In this document: in pieces, positions 1-7,954 of the stretch
How positions within the stretch are numbered: the stretch's first letter is position 1
Layout of the letters: the number at the start of each line of letters is the position of its first letter
Assembly: GCA_002407645.1 (NCBI GenBank)
Contig: DHNU01000046.1
Coordinates: forward strand, 1-14,696
DNA length: 14,696 bases
Direction: 5' to 3'
Source: Ruminococcaceae bacterium UBA5408
Lineage (GTDB): Bacteria; Bacillota; Clostridia; Oscillospirales; Acutalibacteraceae
Program-made: the position numbers and the translations under genes
Notes under the pieces: generated by a model
Told to the model about the DNA's origin: nothing
What the model saw: only the letters and a program-made list of their open reading frames with translations
Databases searched by the model: none

Positions 1-116
1 GTAAGCTCTACGGAAAATAAAATATGGTTGTAAAAATAGCTAACACCGGCCATTATTAACATCACTACAGAAATAACAAAGAACACCGGTGAAGATACCC
101 ATACTTTCCTTTTCAA
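1..116 (-). CDS. GdpP-like DHH-family phosphoesterase, N-terminal fragment
   Basis: Only the first 38 codons lie in the window; the gene runs off the left edge. It starts with TTG at 116, preceded by AAGGGG at 125-130 with 8 nt spacing. The peptide opens with a short basic stretch (KRKVW) and then a hydrophobic segment (about residues 8-28) followed by SYFYNHILFSVE. This resembles the membrane N-terminus of GdpP/YybT-type cyclic-di-AMP phosphodiesterases, which in many Clostridia follow RNase J directly. It begins 20 nt after the RNase J stop codon, so the two are probably co-transcribed. Identity rests on synteny and the membrane-start pattern; no catalytic domain is visible, so another membrane protein is possible. 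Confidence 0.55.
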   Translation of the reverse strand, partial: MKRKVWVSSPVFFVISVVMLIMAGVSYFYNHILFSVEL

Positions 117-136
117 AATTATTACCCCTTCAGCAC

Positions 137-2155
137 TTAGACTTCCATAATAATAGGCAAAATCATAGGACTTCGCTTTGTACGGTCATAAAGCATACGT
201 GAAAGTTCGTCTTTAATTTTGCTTTTTAGTGTACTCCAGTCATGAATATTGTTTTCTGCACAATTTTCAAGAACCGAGTTTACAAGTCTCTTTGCTTCAT
301 CCATGAGCGGCTCCGATTCACGAACATAAACAAAACCGCGTGAAACAACATCAGGTCCGGATACAATATGTCCGTTGCCCGCCGCAATAGTACATACAAC
401 AACTATAAGTCCGTCTTCAGCGAGATGTTTTCTGTCGCGAAGAACTATACTTCCCACGTCACCTACACCGAGGCCGTCCACCAATACTCTGCCGGCAGAT
501 ACAGGCGGAAGCTTTTTCATATAGTCTTGATTTAATTCTAAAACATCGCCAATATCGCCGATAAACACATTGGACGCATTTTTTCCCATAGAATATGCAA
601 GCCCTGCATGTTTACGAAGATGTTTCTGCTCACCATGTACAGGGATAAAGTATTTCGGTTTAGTAATTCCCTGCATCAACTTAAGCTCTTCTTGGCACGC
701 ATGACCCGAAACGTGAACTTCATACATGGATTCATAAACGACCTCACAGCCGCGTTTCATAAGTTCATCTATAACTGTACCAACTGTCTTTTCATTTCCG
801 GGAATAGGTCTTGCAGAAATTATTATAAAGTCCCCGGGACCGACTTCAACTTTTCTGTGATCCGCAAAAGCCATTCTGGTTAAAGCACTCATTGGTTCTC
901 CCTGACTTCCGGTTGTAACCAAAACGATTTTTTCTTTCGGATATCTATTTATTAAGTCAAGGTCAATTAAAACACCGTCAGGAACATCAAGGTAACCCAT
1001 TTCCACACCTATGCCCATTACATTGAGCATACTTCTGCCGGAAAGAGCAACCTTTCGTCCATATTTGACAGCACAATTAATAATCTGCTGCACACGGCTG
1101 ATGTTTGATGCAAAAGTGGCAATAATAATTCTGCTGTTTTCTGCACGTTTAAATAAACGGTCAAAAGAATCGTTTACTTTGCTTTCTGTCATTGTATAAC
1201 CGGGACGTTCAGCATTCGTTGAATCTGCAAATAAAGCTAAAACCCCTTTACTGCCCAATTCAGCAAATTTCCCAAGGTCTATCATTTCGCCCTGAGCCGG
1301 TGTGCAGTCAATTTTGAAATCTCCTGTATGAACAATTATACCGGCCGGTGAATATATAGCCAATCCGACTGCATCAGGAATTGAGTGGTTAACATGTATA
1401 AATTCTATTTTCATACAGCCGAGTTTTACACTTTCACCCGGGTGAACTACATTAAGTTTTACTTTTCCGAAAAGACCGTGTTCCTTTAATTTTCCTTCAA
1501 CAAGGCCGAGCGTAAGTGGTGTACCATAGACAGGAAGGTTAACTCTCTTCAATAGGTACGGAATTGCTCCGATATGATCTTCGTGTCCGTGAGTCAGCAG
1601 TATCCCGCGAATTTTATCTATGTTTTTTTCAACAAAAGTAAAATCAGGTATAACCAAATCCACACCGAGCATATCATCCGTAGGAAATGCCATACCACAG
1701 TCTACAATAATCATATCATCTCCACATTCAAATAATGTGAAGTTCTTGCCGATTTCGTTTAAACCACCGAGGAAATAAGCTTTAATGGAAGGTTTTTTCT
1801 TATTATTTGTCCGTTTGCTTTTTGGGCGCTGATTAAGCTTTTTTGATTTTACTGTACCGCTTGTACCGCTCTGTTTCTGTTTCGCTGGATCCGGTTGTTT
1901 TTGTGTCTTACGTTTAGTGTGAAAAGCCTGTTTGGATTTTTCTGACTGTATAGACTTGTTTACTTTACTTTCATCATTTTCCGAACTTACTGCAGGCTTT
2001 TTAATTCTGCTTTTCGAGGGTGTTTGTTTATTAACCTCTTTTTTAGGTACGACTACTTTTTGGTAAAGGGAAGAATGCACTTGATTTACCGATTCCGAGT
2101 GCATATTTTCCGAGTCTTTTTTCTCTGCAGAATTTTTTTGATCATTTTTTGTCAC
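137..2155 (-). CDS. rnj: Ribonuclease J (metallo-beta-lactamase/beta-CASP family)
   Basis: RNase J is a 5'-to-3' exonuclease and endonuclease of mRNA decay and rRNA maturation. The zinc-binding HGHEDH motif is at residues 189-194, followed by HTGDFK and downstream His motifs (VSGH, PVHGE) typical of the beta-CASP and C-terminal parts. The core starts near residue 124 (KAYFLGGLNEIG) and is about 549 residues, the usual RNase J size. It is preceded by about 123 Lys/Ser/Gln-rich residues, probably disordered and RNA-binding. An in-frame ATG exists at 2236 but has no ribosome binding site. I chose GTG at 2153-2155 because GGAGG sits 7 nt upstream; this gives 672 residues. Transcription probably starts from the promoter at 2378-2406, and a GdpP-like gene follows after 20 nt. 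Confidence 0.93.
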   Translation of the reverse strand: MTKNDQKNSAEKKDSENMHSESVNQVHSSLYQKVVVPKKEVNKQTPSKSRIKKPAVSSENDESKVNKSIQSEKSKQAFHTKRKTQKQPDPAKQKQSGTSGTVKSKKLNQRPKSKRTNNKKKPSIKAYFLGGLNEIGKNFTLFECGDDMIIVDCGMAFPTDDMLGVDLVIPDFTFVEKNIDKIRGILLTHGHEDHIGAIPYLLKRVNLPVYGTPLTLGLVEGKLKEHGLFGKVKLNVVHPGESVKLGCMKIEFIHVNHSIPDAVGLAIYSPAGIIVHTGDFKIDCTPAQGEMIDLGKFAELGSKGVLALFADSTNAERPGYTMTESKVNDSFDRLFKRAENSRIIIATFASNISRVQQIINCAVKYGRKVALSGRSMLNVMGIGVEMGYLDVPDGVLIDLDLINRYPKEKIVLVTTGSQGEPMSALTRMAFADHRKVEVGPGDFIIISARPIPGNEKTVGTVIDELMKRGCEVVYESMYEVHVSGHACQEELKLMQGITKPKYFIPVHGEQKHLRKHAGLAYSMGKNASNVFIGDIGDVLELNQDYMKKLPPVSAGRVLVDGLGVGDVGSIVLRDRKHLAEDGLIVVVCTIAAGNGHIVSGPDVVSRGFVYVRESEPLMDEAKRLVNSVLENCAENNIHDWSTLKSKIKDELSRMLYDRTKRSPMILPIIMEV

Positions 2156-2194
2156 AACATAACCTCCATTGTTAATTAGGGTAAAACCAACAAA

Positions 2195-2223
2195 GTCCGC
2201 CGGCAAACGGTGCCAACGCGGAC
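2195..2223 (-). promoter_or_regulatory. Stem-loop in the RNase J 5' leader
   Basis: On the minus-strand transcript a 6-bp perfect stem (GTCCGC with GCGGAC) encloses a second 4-bp stem (GGCA with TGCC), with a 3/1 internal loop and a CCGTT loop. It is GC-rich in an otherwise AT-rich leader and lies about 30 nt upstream of the Shine-Dalgarno site. A weaker hairpin (CCGCA/TGCGG) sits at 2276-2290. Role unknown; translational control or leader stabilisation is an inference. The stem also falls in the reading frame that would be used if translation began at 2236. Confidence 0.5.
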
Positions 2224-2377
2224 GTGGTATATCCATTACGATTTACTGTTATTAATATTTTTGTTCAATCTTTCACCGCAAATACTGCGGATATTTTATA
2301 TTTAATGTCTAAATATAATGCTGATAATACTTTTTAAATTTTAAAAAATAAAAAATCCGGACACAAATATCTTTATA

Positions 2378-2406
2378 ATTGTACATTGATTAGCAATTAC
2401 TGTCAA
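2378..2406 (-). promoter_or_regulatory. Sigma-A promoter for RNase J
   Basis: On the minus strand TTGACA (2406-2401) is followed after exactly 17 nt by TACAAT (2383-2378). Transcription would start near 2371, giving a leader of roughly 215 nt before the chosen GTG start of RNase J. Confidence 0.75.
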
Positions 2407-2473
2407 GCCATTACAAAGACGGACTGTAAATTATATTATAGCCAAAATTGCTCATGCTAAACGATACATAACA

Positions 2474-2502
2474 TTGTTTGTAATAACTTAGTATGATATA
2501 AT
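2474..2502 (+). promoter_or_regulatory. Sigma-A promoter with extended -10 for rnhA
   Basis: TTGTTT (2474-2479), a 17-nt spacer, then TATAAT (2497-2502) with an extended -10 TG at 2494-2495. Transcription would begin near 2509, about 35 nt before the RNase HI start, diverging from the RNase J promoter. Confidence 0.75.
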
Positions 2503-2544
2503 CAAGAAAAATAAAAATATCAGTAAATACTAAGGATGATATAA

Positions 2545-2982
2545 TTGAAAAAAGTAGAAATTTTTACAGACGGTGCCTGCAGTGGAAATCCCGGTCCCGG
2601 CGGTTGGGGCGCTGTACTGCGCTATCAAACAGTGGAACGGGAAATAAGCGGCGGAGAATTAGATACGACCAATAACCGAATGGAACTAACAGCTGTAATT
2701 AAGGCGCTAAAACTTTTAAAAGAGCCATGTGAGGTAATACTTTGCAGCGATTCAAAATATGTATGTGACGCAATAACCAAAGGCTGGGCTAAAAATTGGC
2801 AAAAAAACAATTGGCGTAAAGCGGACAAAAAACCTGCGCTTAACTCGGATTTGTGGGAAACACTTCTTGCTCTTTTAGAAAAACATGAGGTTTCCGTAAA
2901 ATGGGTAAAAGGACACGCAGGACACCCTGAAAATGAACGCTGTGATACACTCGCTGTAAGCACAATAGAAAAATTAAAATAA
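2545..2982 (+). CDS. rnhA: Ribonuclease HI
   Basis: RNase HI cleaves the RNA strand of RNA-DNA hybrids, removing R-loops and primer remnants. The 145-residue protein is close to the usual 150-155. The catalytic acids are in place: D9 ([14 protein letters not shown]), E47 (NNRMEL), D69 (CSDSKYV) and D134 (NERCDTLA), with the conserved His at H124 (VKGHAGH). The basic handle region is visible ([17 protein letters not shown]). Start is TTG at 2545 with AAGGA 8 nt upstream. No terminator is seen between it and the downstream desulfurase gene 95 nt away, so read-through into the Fe-S genes is possible. Confidence 0.95.
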   Translation: MKKVEIFTDGACSGNPGPGGWGAVLRYQTVEREISGGELDTTNNRMELTAVIKALKLLKEPCEVILCSDSKYVCDAITKGWAKNWQKNNWRKADKKPALNSDLWETLLALLEKHEVSVKWVKGHAGHPENERCDTLAVSTIEKLK

Positions 2983-2995
2983 TTTATTCAAACTA

Positions 2996-3024
2996 TTGCA
3001 TTCTATACCAAATTGGTGTATATT
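2996..3024 (+). promoter_or_regulatory. Possible promoter for the Fe-S gene pair
   Basis: TTGCAT (2996-3001), 17-nt spacer, TATATT (3019-3024). The spacer contains a short inverted repeat, ACCAA-A-TTGGT (3007-3017), which could be an operator; no regulator gene is present in the window to match it. The element is a reasonable but not strong consensus match. Confidence 0.4.
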
Positions 3025-3077
3025 AATTACCGTAGTAATCCTACAAAATTGATAATATATAAAGTAAAGGTGATTTA

Positions 3078-4265
3078 ATGGCACGTTTTGTTTATGCTGA
3101 TAATGCTGCTACAACTGCTATGTCAAAATCTGTTTTAGAAGCTATGCAGCCATATTTTACACAATATTACGGTAATCCATCCAGCTTATATTCAGTCGGA
3201 AGAGATGCAAAAAAAGCACTTGAGACTGCCCGTGAAACTGTTGCTGAGTGCCTTGGTGCAAAGCCGAACGAAATATTCTTCACATCAGGCGGAAGCGAAA
3301 GCGACAACTGGGCACTTAAAGGCATAGCACACGAACAGGCTAAAAAAGGCAAAAAACATATTATTACTACCAAATTTGAGCACCATGCTATTCTTCACAC
3401 CTGCAAAGTCCTTGAAAAAGAAGGTTTTGAAGTAACGTACCTTGATGTTCACAGCAATGGTATTGTAAGACCGGAAGAACTTGAAGCCGCTATCCGTGAA
3501 GATACCGCGATAGTATCTATCATGTATGCAAACAATGAAATCGGTACAATACAGCCAATCCCTGAAATAGGTGCTATTTGTAAAAAACACGGCGTAATTT
3601 TTCATACTGATGCCGTTCAGGCAGTCGGTAATGTTCATATTAATGTCAAAGAACAAAATATTGATTTACTTTCACTTTCGGGTCATAAGTTCCATGGTCC
3701 AAAGGGAATTGGCGTTCTTTATATTCGTAACGGTCTTAGGATGTCTAATTTGATTGAAGGCGGTGCCCAAGAACGCGGCCGCCGCGCAGGAACTGAAAAT
3801 ATCGCTTCCATTATCGGACTAAGTGTAGCGTTAAAAAACGCTTGTTCAACAATAGATGAACGTGCAGAACGTTTGACAAATATGAGAGACAGGCTGATAA
3901 ACGGTGCCTTAAAAATTGAGCGTTCACGCTTAAACGGAGATCCTGTAAAGCGTTTACCCGGAAATATAAATATGTGTTTTGAAGGTATTGAAGGGGAATC
4001 ACTTCTTCTTACATTGGACTTAAACGGTGTCTGCGCTTCTTCCGGTTCAGCCTGCACATCCGGTTCACTCGACCCAAGCCATGTTCTTCTTGCAATCGGA
4101 CTTCCTCATGAAGTCGCCCACGGTTCACTGAGAATTACTTTCAGCGACGAGAACACAGAAGAAGACGTTGACTATATTCTTGAAATTCTTCCTAAAATTG
4201 TTGCTCGTCTGCGTTCAATGTCCCCGCTTTGGGAAGAAATCATTTCAGGTCAAAAGAAATATTAA
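3078..4265 (+). CDS. Cysteine desulfurase (NifS/IscS family)
   Basis: A PLP enzyme that converts cysteine to alanine and passes the sulfur as a persulfide to scaffold proteins for Fe-S assembly. At 395 residues it has the usual family length. The PLP lysine is K204 in [12 protein letters not shown]; cofactor contacts include H102 (KFEHHAIL) and D178/Q181 (HTDAVQAVG). The catalytic cysteine is C326 in [10 protein letters not shown], the long flexible loop version typical of IscS/NifS rather than the SufS type. Start ATG at 3078 follows AAAGGTGA. The gene lies 37 nt upstream of its likely partner, the IscU/NifU scaffold. It could be called nifS or iscS; no nitrogenase gene is visible, so general Fe-S supply is more likely. 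Confidence 0.93.
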   Translation: MARFVYADNAATTAMSKSVLEAMQPYFTQYYGNPSSLYSVGRDAKKALETARETVAECLGAKPNEIFFTSGGSESDNWALKGIAHEQAKKGKKHIITTKFEHHAILHTCKVLEKEGFEVTYLDVHSNGIVRPEELEAAIREDTAIVSIMYANNEIGTIQPIPEIGAICKKHGVIFHTDAVQAVGNVHINVKEQNIDLLSLSGHKFHGPKGIGVLYIRNGLRMSNLIEGGAQERGRRAGTENIASIIGLSVALKNACSTIDERAERLTNMRDRLINGALKIERSRLNGDPVKRLPGNINMCFEGIEGESLLLTLDLNGVCASSGSACTSGSLDPSHVLLAIGLPHEVAHGSLRITFSDENTEEDVDYILEILPKIVARLRSMSPLWEEIISGQKKY

Positions 4266-4302
4266 GTTTTAATTATATAACAGTTTAAGAGAGGTAATTA
4301 AT

Positions 4303-4734
4303 ATGGCATACAGTGAAAAAGTTATGGACCACTTTGCCAATCCACGCAATGTAGGTGAAATTCCTGATGCAAGCGGCGTAGGCGAAGTAGGAAATCCAAA
4401 ATGCGGCGATATCATGAGAATGTATATTAAAGTTGAAAATGACATCATAACTGATGTTAAATTCAAAACCTTCGGCTGCGGTGCCGCAATTGCAACAAGT
4501 TCTATGGCAACCGAAATGGTAAAAGGCAAAAAAATTGAGGATGCTTTAAAGCTTACCAACAAAGCGGTTATGGAAGCGCTCGACGGACTTCCGCCGGTAA
4601 AAGTTCACTGCTCTGTTTTAGCTGAACAGGCAATTAAAGCCGCCGTTTCAGATTATTATAAGAAACAGGGCATCGACCCCACTCCTCTTGTCGGGGATAT
4701 TCCGCAATGTGAATCTTGTGCATGTGACATTTAA
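4303..4734 (+). CDS. Fe-S cluster assembly scaffold (IscU/NifU N-terminal type)
   Basis: A scaffold on which Fe-S clusters are assembled with sulfur from the adjacent desulfurase. The three ligand cysteines are present: C34 with D36 (GNPKCGD), C59 (FGCGAAIATSS) and C103 (VHCSVLAEQA). The protein is 143 residues, a single IscU-like domain without the C-terminal Nfu domain of full NifU. It ends with three further cysteines (C136, C139, C141 in PQCESCACDI), which are not part of the canonical cluster site. Start ATG at 4303 follows AAGAGAGG. The gene is followed by a strong intrinsic terminator. Confidence 0.92.
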   Translation: MAYSEKVMDHFANPRNVGEIPDASGVGEVGNPKCGDIMRMYIKVENDIITDVKFKTFGCGAAIATSSMATEMVKGKKIEDALKLTNKAVMEALDGLPPVKVHCSVLAEQAIKAAVSDYYKKQGIDPTPLVGDIPQCESCACDI

Positions 4735-4755
4735 AGTATTTAATAAAAAATTATA

Positions 4756-4785
4756 AAGACTGTCCGTTATGGGCAGTCTTTTTTA
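4756..4785 (+). terminator. Intrinsic terminator of the Fe-S operon
   Basis: A 10-bp stem (AAGACTGTCC with GGGCAGTCTT, one G-U pair), GTTAT loop and a run of T residues, 21 nt after the scaffold stop codon. Confidence 0.9.
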
Positions 4786-4854
4786 TACATGAAAATATAT
4801 AGTAACCGATGTTTTTATCAAATAAAATATGATGATTAATATATCCAACATATA

Positions 4855-4889
4855 AAAAGGTGTTTTACGTAAAGAGTAAAACACCTTTT
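4855..4889 (-). terminator. Intrinsic terminator of the lysozyme gene
   Basis: A perfect 14-bp inverted repeat (AAAAGGTGTTTTAC with GTAAAACACCTTTT) around a 7-nt loop. Read on the minus strand it follows the lysozyme stop codon by 7 nt and ends in five T residues. It may also stop plus-strand read-through, though the tail on that side is shorter. Confidence 0.85.
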
Positions 4890-4896
4890 AAACTAT

Positions 4897-7389
4897 TTAA
4901 TTTAGTCCTGAAGCTGCATTCGGATAATCGTAATTATACTTGTTATATCTTACAGGTTCATAGTCACCGTAATTATATACATTTACTTCACAAAGTCTGC
5001 GGTAAAACAGTCCTGAATAAAATCTGCCGCCCGCCTGATTCCAACGTATTAGTTCTGACCCCATTGCATGGGCATTAGTATAATTTAAATCATGTACAAG
5101 CGAATCCGAGTTCGACAGATTTACATATCCTGAATTAACCCAGCCTTCCAAACCGTTTGACAAACGTACTTTATACCAGCCTTTTTGTGGTTCGGAAAAA
5201 CTGCATTCTGTAACATTCACCTGAGTTCCGTTAGAAACCTGCCCCACCTCTGCACAAGTAAGTCCCGGGGCACTTCTCATTACCGTATTCATTGTAACCG
5301 TTGCAGATATACTGCTGCCCGGGCTGATTGTTGGCGGCACAACCGCATTTTTCATAATTCTGCGGAAATCCATTTCAGCACTGCTGTTAAAGTATCCTGC
5401 GCCTACATTATACGCAAAGCTTATTAAGCAGTCAGCTTGATATTGGTTCATTAAGAACTTATTATTACGAATCATTCGATTTAATTCGGTCGTATAGTAA
5501 GAATTGTTTATCTTATTTACAAGCATTGACCACGCTTCGGTTTTAGTCATATTATTGTAGAATTGTGCATTTTGTCCAAAAGTACAGCCATAACCTATAG
5601 TTGGAACTTGATTTGCTGTTAACATATCGGCATAAACAGTTGAACGATAGCCTTCCCATTGTGCTATTAGGTCAATCATCTTGTCGCTTACCCGCCGTTC
5701 TTCATTTGAAGTGGATTTAAAATCACTATTGGAAGATACAAATGCATTGGATTTAAATCCTGCGTTTGACATTTTCAAATTCTTTGATGAGTACGCTGTA
5801 AATGAATAATCTCCCTGTTTATCAAAAGTAGTAGTAACAGTCCATTTCTTTGTTACTGTATTACCGACTGTTTCCTGAACGCATGAGTCAGCTGTCATAG
5901 TTCTTGTTGTTCCGTCCACCAAATTAATTACAAAATTAACCCCGTCACGCGAATTGTCGGTAACTGCTGTTAATGTTACAGTCGTTCCTATTCCGGCAAT
6001 ATTCGGCGATGCATAGGCTGTTTTAACCGGTTCAGCTTCTGTTACCGTAACATTACATGTGGCAGAAGCTGCTCCGGAACTTGCTGTAATTACAGCAGTT
6101 CCGGGAGACACCGCATAGACATAGCCATTGGATACCGTTGCAACCGATGTATTGCTGCTTGTCCAATTAAGATATGTACCACTTGGGGTTACATCAGCTT
6201 TTATGTACAATGTTTTTCCTGCGGGAACTGTCTGCAAATTAGTTGAAAGCGAAAGTCCGGTAGCATTTGTTCCGCTGTCCGTGCTTACATCATTTGAGTA
6301 GAGTATTTTAATATATTGCGTACTAACATAACCGGTTTGACCGTTTGACGTTTGAACTTTGGTCCATTCCGGATTTGAAGTATCAAGAACCTTAAGTCCT
6401 GTATTCTTAGGAAGATTTGTTATTATTCTTGCAGTTAAGCTTGGGCTTTCCCTAAATCTTAACAAATCCGCTGTAACGGTTGCTCCTACAATGGTATTGG
6501 TTTCTGTATCTTCATTAGGTGGCTTAGCTGCAGGCGGAGTATTATTTTCAACGGATTTCGTATCAGGATTAGAAACAGTGATATCCAAATATTCTTTACT
6601 GCAATAGCCCTGTTTTCCGCTTTCCGACTGAACTTTTGCCCATTGCGAATTTGAATTATCTAAAACTTTAAGCGAAGCACCCTTTGTTACAGTTACTATC
6701 ACTTTATAGTTTAATCCCGGCCCTTCTCTCATGTTTAAATAGTCCTTGGTTTTTGCGGTTATAATCGGATTCTGCGTATCGGGTTTATTCCCTGTCTTTG
6801 GTTTTGTATCGGGGATTTTCGGTTTTATTTGATTTGAAGGCTTATTGGGTTTTGAAGGTGAAGATGTAATATCCAAATATTCACTGTTGCAATAGCCCTG
6901 TTTTCCGTCGGGAGAAACTACTTTCACCCATGCTGAATTATCTGACAAAAGTACTTTTAATGTAGTTCCTTTGCTGAATGTAGTTATAATTTTATTTTGC
7001 GTTCCTGCTCCCTGCCTCATATTAAGGTTTGAGGTAGTAATCGCAGAAATTTCTTTACTTTCCGCAGTCTGAGCGGATGCTGTATTCTTTTTTAAGTCAT
7101 TAGTAATAATTAAGTAATCTTTGTGACAATAGCCTTCTTTGCCGCTTGTGGTTTTAACCTTCGCCCAAGACGAATCAGAATTATCAAGAATTGTCACTTC
7201 GGCGCCTTTGGTAAGAGTTAAAATAACCCTTTTATCAAGTCCGACTCCTTCTCTTAAATTTAAATAGTCAGTAGTCCTTGCTGTTGCTGCAGCAAAAACA
7301 TTTGACCTTGGTAAAGGCACAATTATAACCGCAGCACAAAGTACGAGTGAAACTGCAGTTAATATAATTTTCTTCCAGAAGCTTTTCAA
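4897..7389 (-). CDS. Secreted GH24 lysozyme with five SH3b and Ig-like domains
   Basis: A probable peptidoglycan muramidase acting outside the cell. Residue numbers here count from the upstream GTG at 7398, three codons before my start. After a signal peptide (about 1-37, cleavage near VFAAA) come four SH3b repeats (38-100, 118-178, 212-274, 304-366), with Pro/Lys/Thr-rich linkers after the second and third, a Big_2-like Ig domain (380-452) and a further Ig-like region (455-555). The GH24 domain (about 565-685) shows the catalytic triad E582 (WEGYR), D591 (YAD) and T600 (PTIGYG). A fifth SH3b (697-762) follows, then a segment like the GH24 C-terminal end (W-x-x-AGGRFYSGL-x-x-RR, 786-801). I chose TTG at 7389 because GGAG is 8 nt upstream; the GTG at 7398 abuts the GGAG. 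Likely roles are autolysis, wall remodelling or attack on other bacteria. Confidence 0.88.
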   Translation of the reverse strand: MKSFWKKIILTAVSLVLCAAVIIVPLPRSNVFAAATARTTDYLNLREGVGLDKRVILTLTKGAEVTILDNSDSSWAKVKTTSGKEGYCHKDYLIITNDLKKNTASAQTAESKEISAITTSNLNMRQGAGTQNKIITTFSKGTTLKVLLSDNSAWVKVVSPDGKQGYCNSEYLDITSSPSKPNKPSNQIKPKIPDTKPKTGNKPDTQNPIITAKTKDYLNMREGPGLNYKVIVTVTKGASLKVLDNSNSQWAKVQSESGKQGYCSKEYLDITVSNPDTKSVENNTPPAAKPPNEDTETNTIVGATVTADLLRFRESPSLTARIITNLPKNTGLKVLDTSNPEWTKVQTSNGQTGYVSTQYIKILYSNDVSTDSGTNATGLSLSTNLQTVPAGKTLYIKADVTPSGTYLNWTSSNTSVATVSNGYVYAVSPGTAVITASSGAASATCNVTVTEAEPVKTAYASPNIAGIGTTVTLTAVTDNSRDGVNFVINLVDGTTRTMTADSCVQETVGNTVTKKWTVTTTFDKQGDYSFTAYSSKNLKMSNAGFKSNAFVSSNSDFKSTSNEERRVSDKMIDLIAQWEGYRSTVYADMLTANQVPTIGYGCTFGQNAQFYNNMTKTEAWSMLVNKINNSYYTTELNRMIRNNKFLMNQYQADCLISFAYNVGAGYFNSSAEMDFRRIMKNAVVPPTISPGSSISATVTMNTVMRSAPGLTCAEVGQVSNGTQVNVTECSFSEPQKGWYKVRLSNGLEGWVNSGYVNLSNSDSLVHDLNYTNAHAMGSELIRWNQAGGRFYSGLFYRRLCEVNVYNYGDYEPVRYNKYNYDYPNAASGLN

Positions 7390-7466
7390 TTTCTTCACTC
7401 CAGTACGTAATTTTGAATCCTACAAAGAATAAACAATATATTCATTTTTTTATATAAACTGGATTA

Positions 7467-7495
7467 ATTATAACCTAAATAGCGGTACTATTCAA
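7467..7495 (-). promoter_or_regulatory. Sigma-A promoter for the lysozyme gene
   Basis: Minus-strand TTGAAT (7495-7490), a 17-nt spacer and TATAAT (7472-7467). Transcription would start near 7460, about 70 nt before the lysozyme start, divergent from the micro-operon promoter at 7618. Confidence 0.75.
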
Positions 7496-7617
7496 GTTTA
7501 TATCAGGATTGTTTACAAATTAAACTATGATTAGTGTAAAAAATATTTACTATTCAACAAAAAGGATATATAACTTTTCATACGACGAATTATAATAAAA
7601 AATTCTATAGGCTAATA

Positions 7618-7647
7618 TTGACAAGCTGTCCTAAGCATACATAGTAT
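7618..7647 (+). promoter_or_regulatory. Promoter of the small-peptide operon
   Basis: Perfect TTGACA (7618-7623), an 18-nt spacer and TAGTAT (7642-7647). It lies about 30 nt before the start codon of the Cys-rich peptide. The -10 assignment is uncertain because the region is rich in TA steps. Confidence 0.6.
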
Positions 7648-7678
7648 ATAGTAATCATATTGAAAGGAGGAATTATAA

Positions 7679-7798
7679 ATGTGTCGTAGGTGTAATTGTT
7701 GCAGATGCTGGCGTAACAACTGCTGCTGGGATTCCCGCCTTTGCTGCTGGCGTCCTTTAAGCTGGGATAACTGCAGATGCATATGGAGAGTTTGTTAG
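7679..7798 (+). CDS. Cys/Trp/Arg-rich 39-residue peptide, function unknown
   Basis: A short frame with an excellent Shine-Dalgarno site (AAAGGAGG at 7663-7670, 8 nt before ATG) and its own promoter. The 39 residues contain 12 cysteines (2, 5, 7, 8, 10, 15, 16, 22, 23, 32, 34, 39), 5 tryptophans and 8 arginines, with only 2 acidic residues, so it is strongly cationic. The CRCW and CCW motifs recur and aromatic residues follow Cys pairs, suggesting a repeated metal-binding or disulfide pattern. There is no signal peptide or evident leader/core boundary. Possible identities are a metal-binding micropeptide, a spore-coat or cross-linked structural peptide, or a modified or antimicrobial peptide; the sequence does not decide. 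It is followed after 57 nt by a second small gene and a terminator. I do not recognise the family. Confidence 0.72.
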   Translation: MCRRCNCCRCWRNNCCWDSRLCCWRPLSWDNCRCIWRVC

Positions 7799-7820
7799 TT
7801 AAGTTAGAAGTTTAATTAGT

Positions 7821-7849
7821 TTCTCCCGCCGATAACTGAAGCGGGAGGA
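7821..7849 (+). promoter_or_regulatory. Hairpin sequestering the second gene's ribosome binding site
   Basis: CTCCCGC (7823-7829) pairs perfectly with GCGGGAG (7841-7847); one U-G and one U-A pair extend the stem to 9 bp around an 11-nt loop. The 3' arm contains GGGAGGA, the Shine-Dalgarno site of the ATG at 7856. The stem would block translation of the 30-residue peptide unless opened. Confidence 0.6.
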
Positions 7850-7855
7850 ATAATT

Positions 7856-7948
7856 ATGCAGCTTGTGGATGATTTTGCTCTTAATTATCTTATGTACTGC
7901 ATCAATAACAGGTTAAAATCGTACAAAAGTACAACTAAAGATAAATAA
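7856..7948 (+). CDS. Small 30-residue protein, function unknown
   Basis: ATG at 7856 follows GGGAGGA with about 7 nt spacing, which is near ideal. The peptide has an acidic and hydrophobic first half (MQLVDDFALNYLMYC) and a basic, polar second half (NNRLKSYKSTTKDK); the first half could form a short amphipathic helix. It is the second gene of the micro-operon, ends 6 nt before a terminator, and its ribosome binding site is held in a hairpin. One cysteine (C15) is present. I do not recognise it. The position suggests a partner, regulator or immunity-like role for the Cys-rich peptide, which is only a guess. Confidence 0.55.
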   Translation: MQLVDDFALNYLMYCINNRLKSYKSTTKDK

Positions 7949-7954
7949 ATTTAC

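Noticed and set aside
3167..4057. Several minus-strand frames inside the cysteine desulfurase gene.
   Set aside because: They are antisense shadows of a well-supported gene with no start signals.
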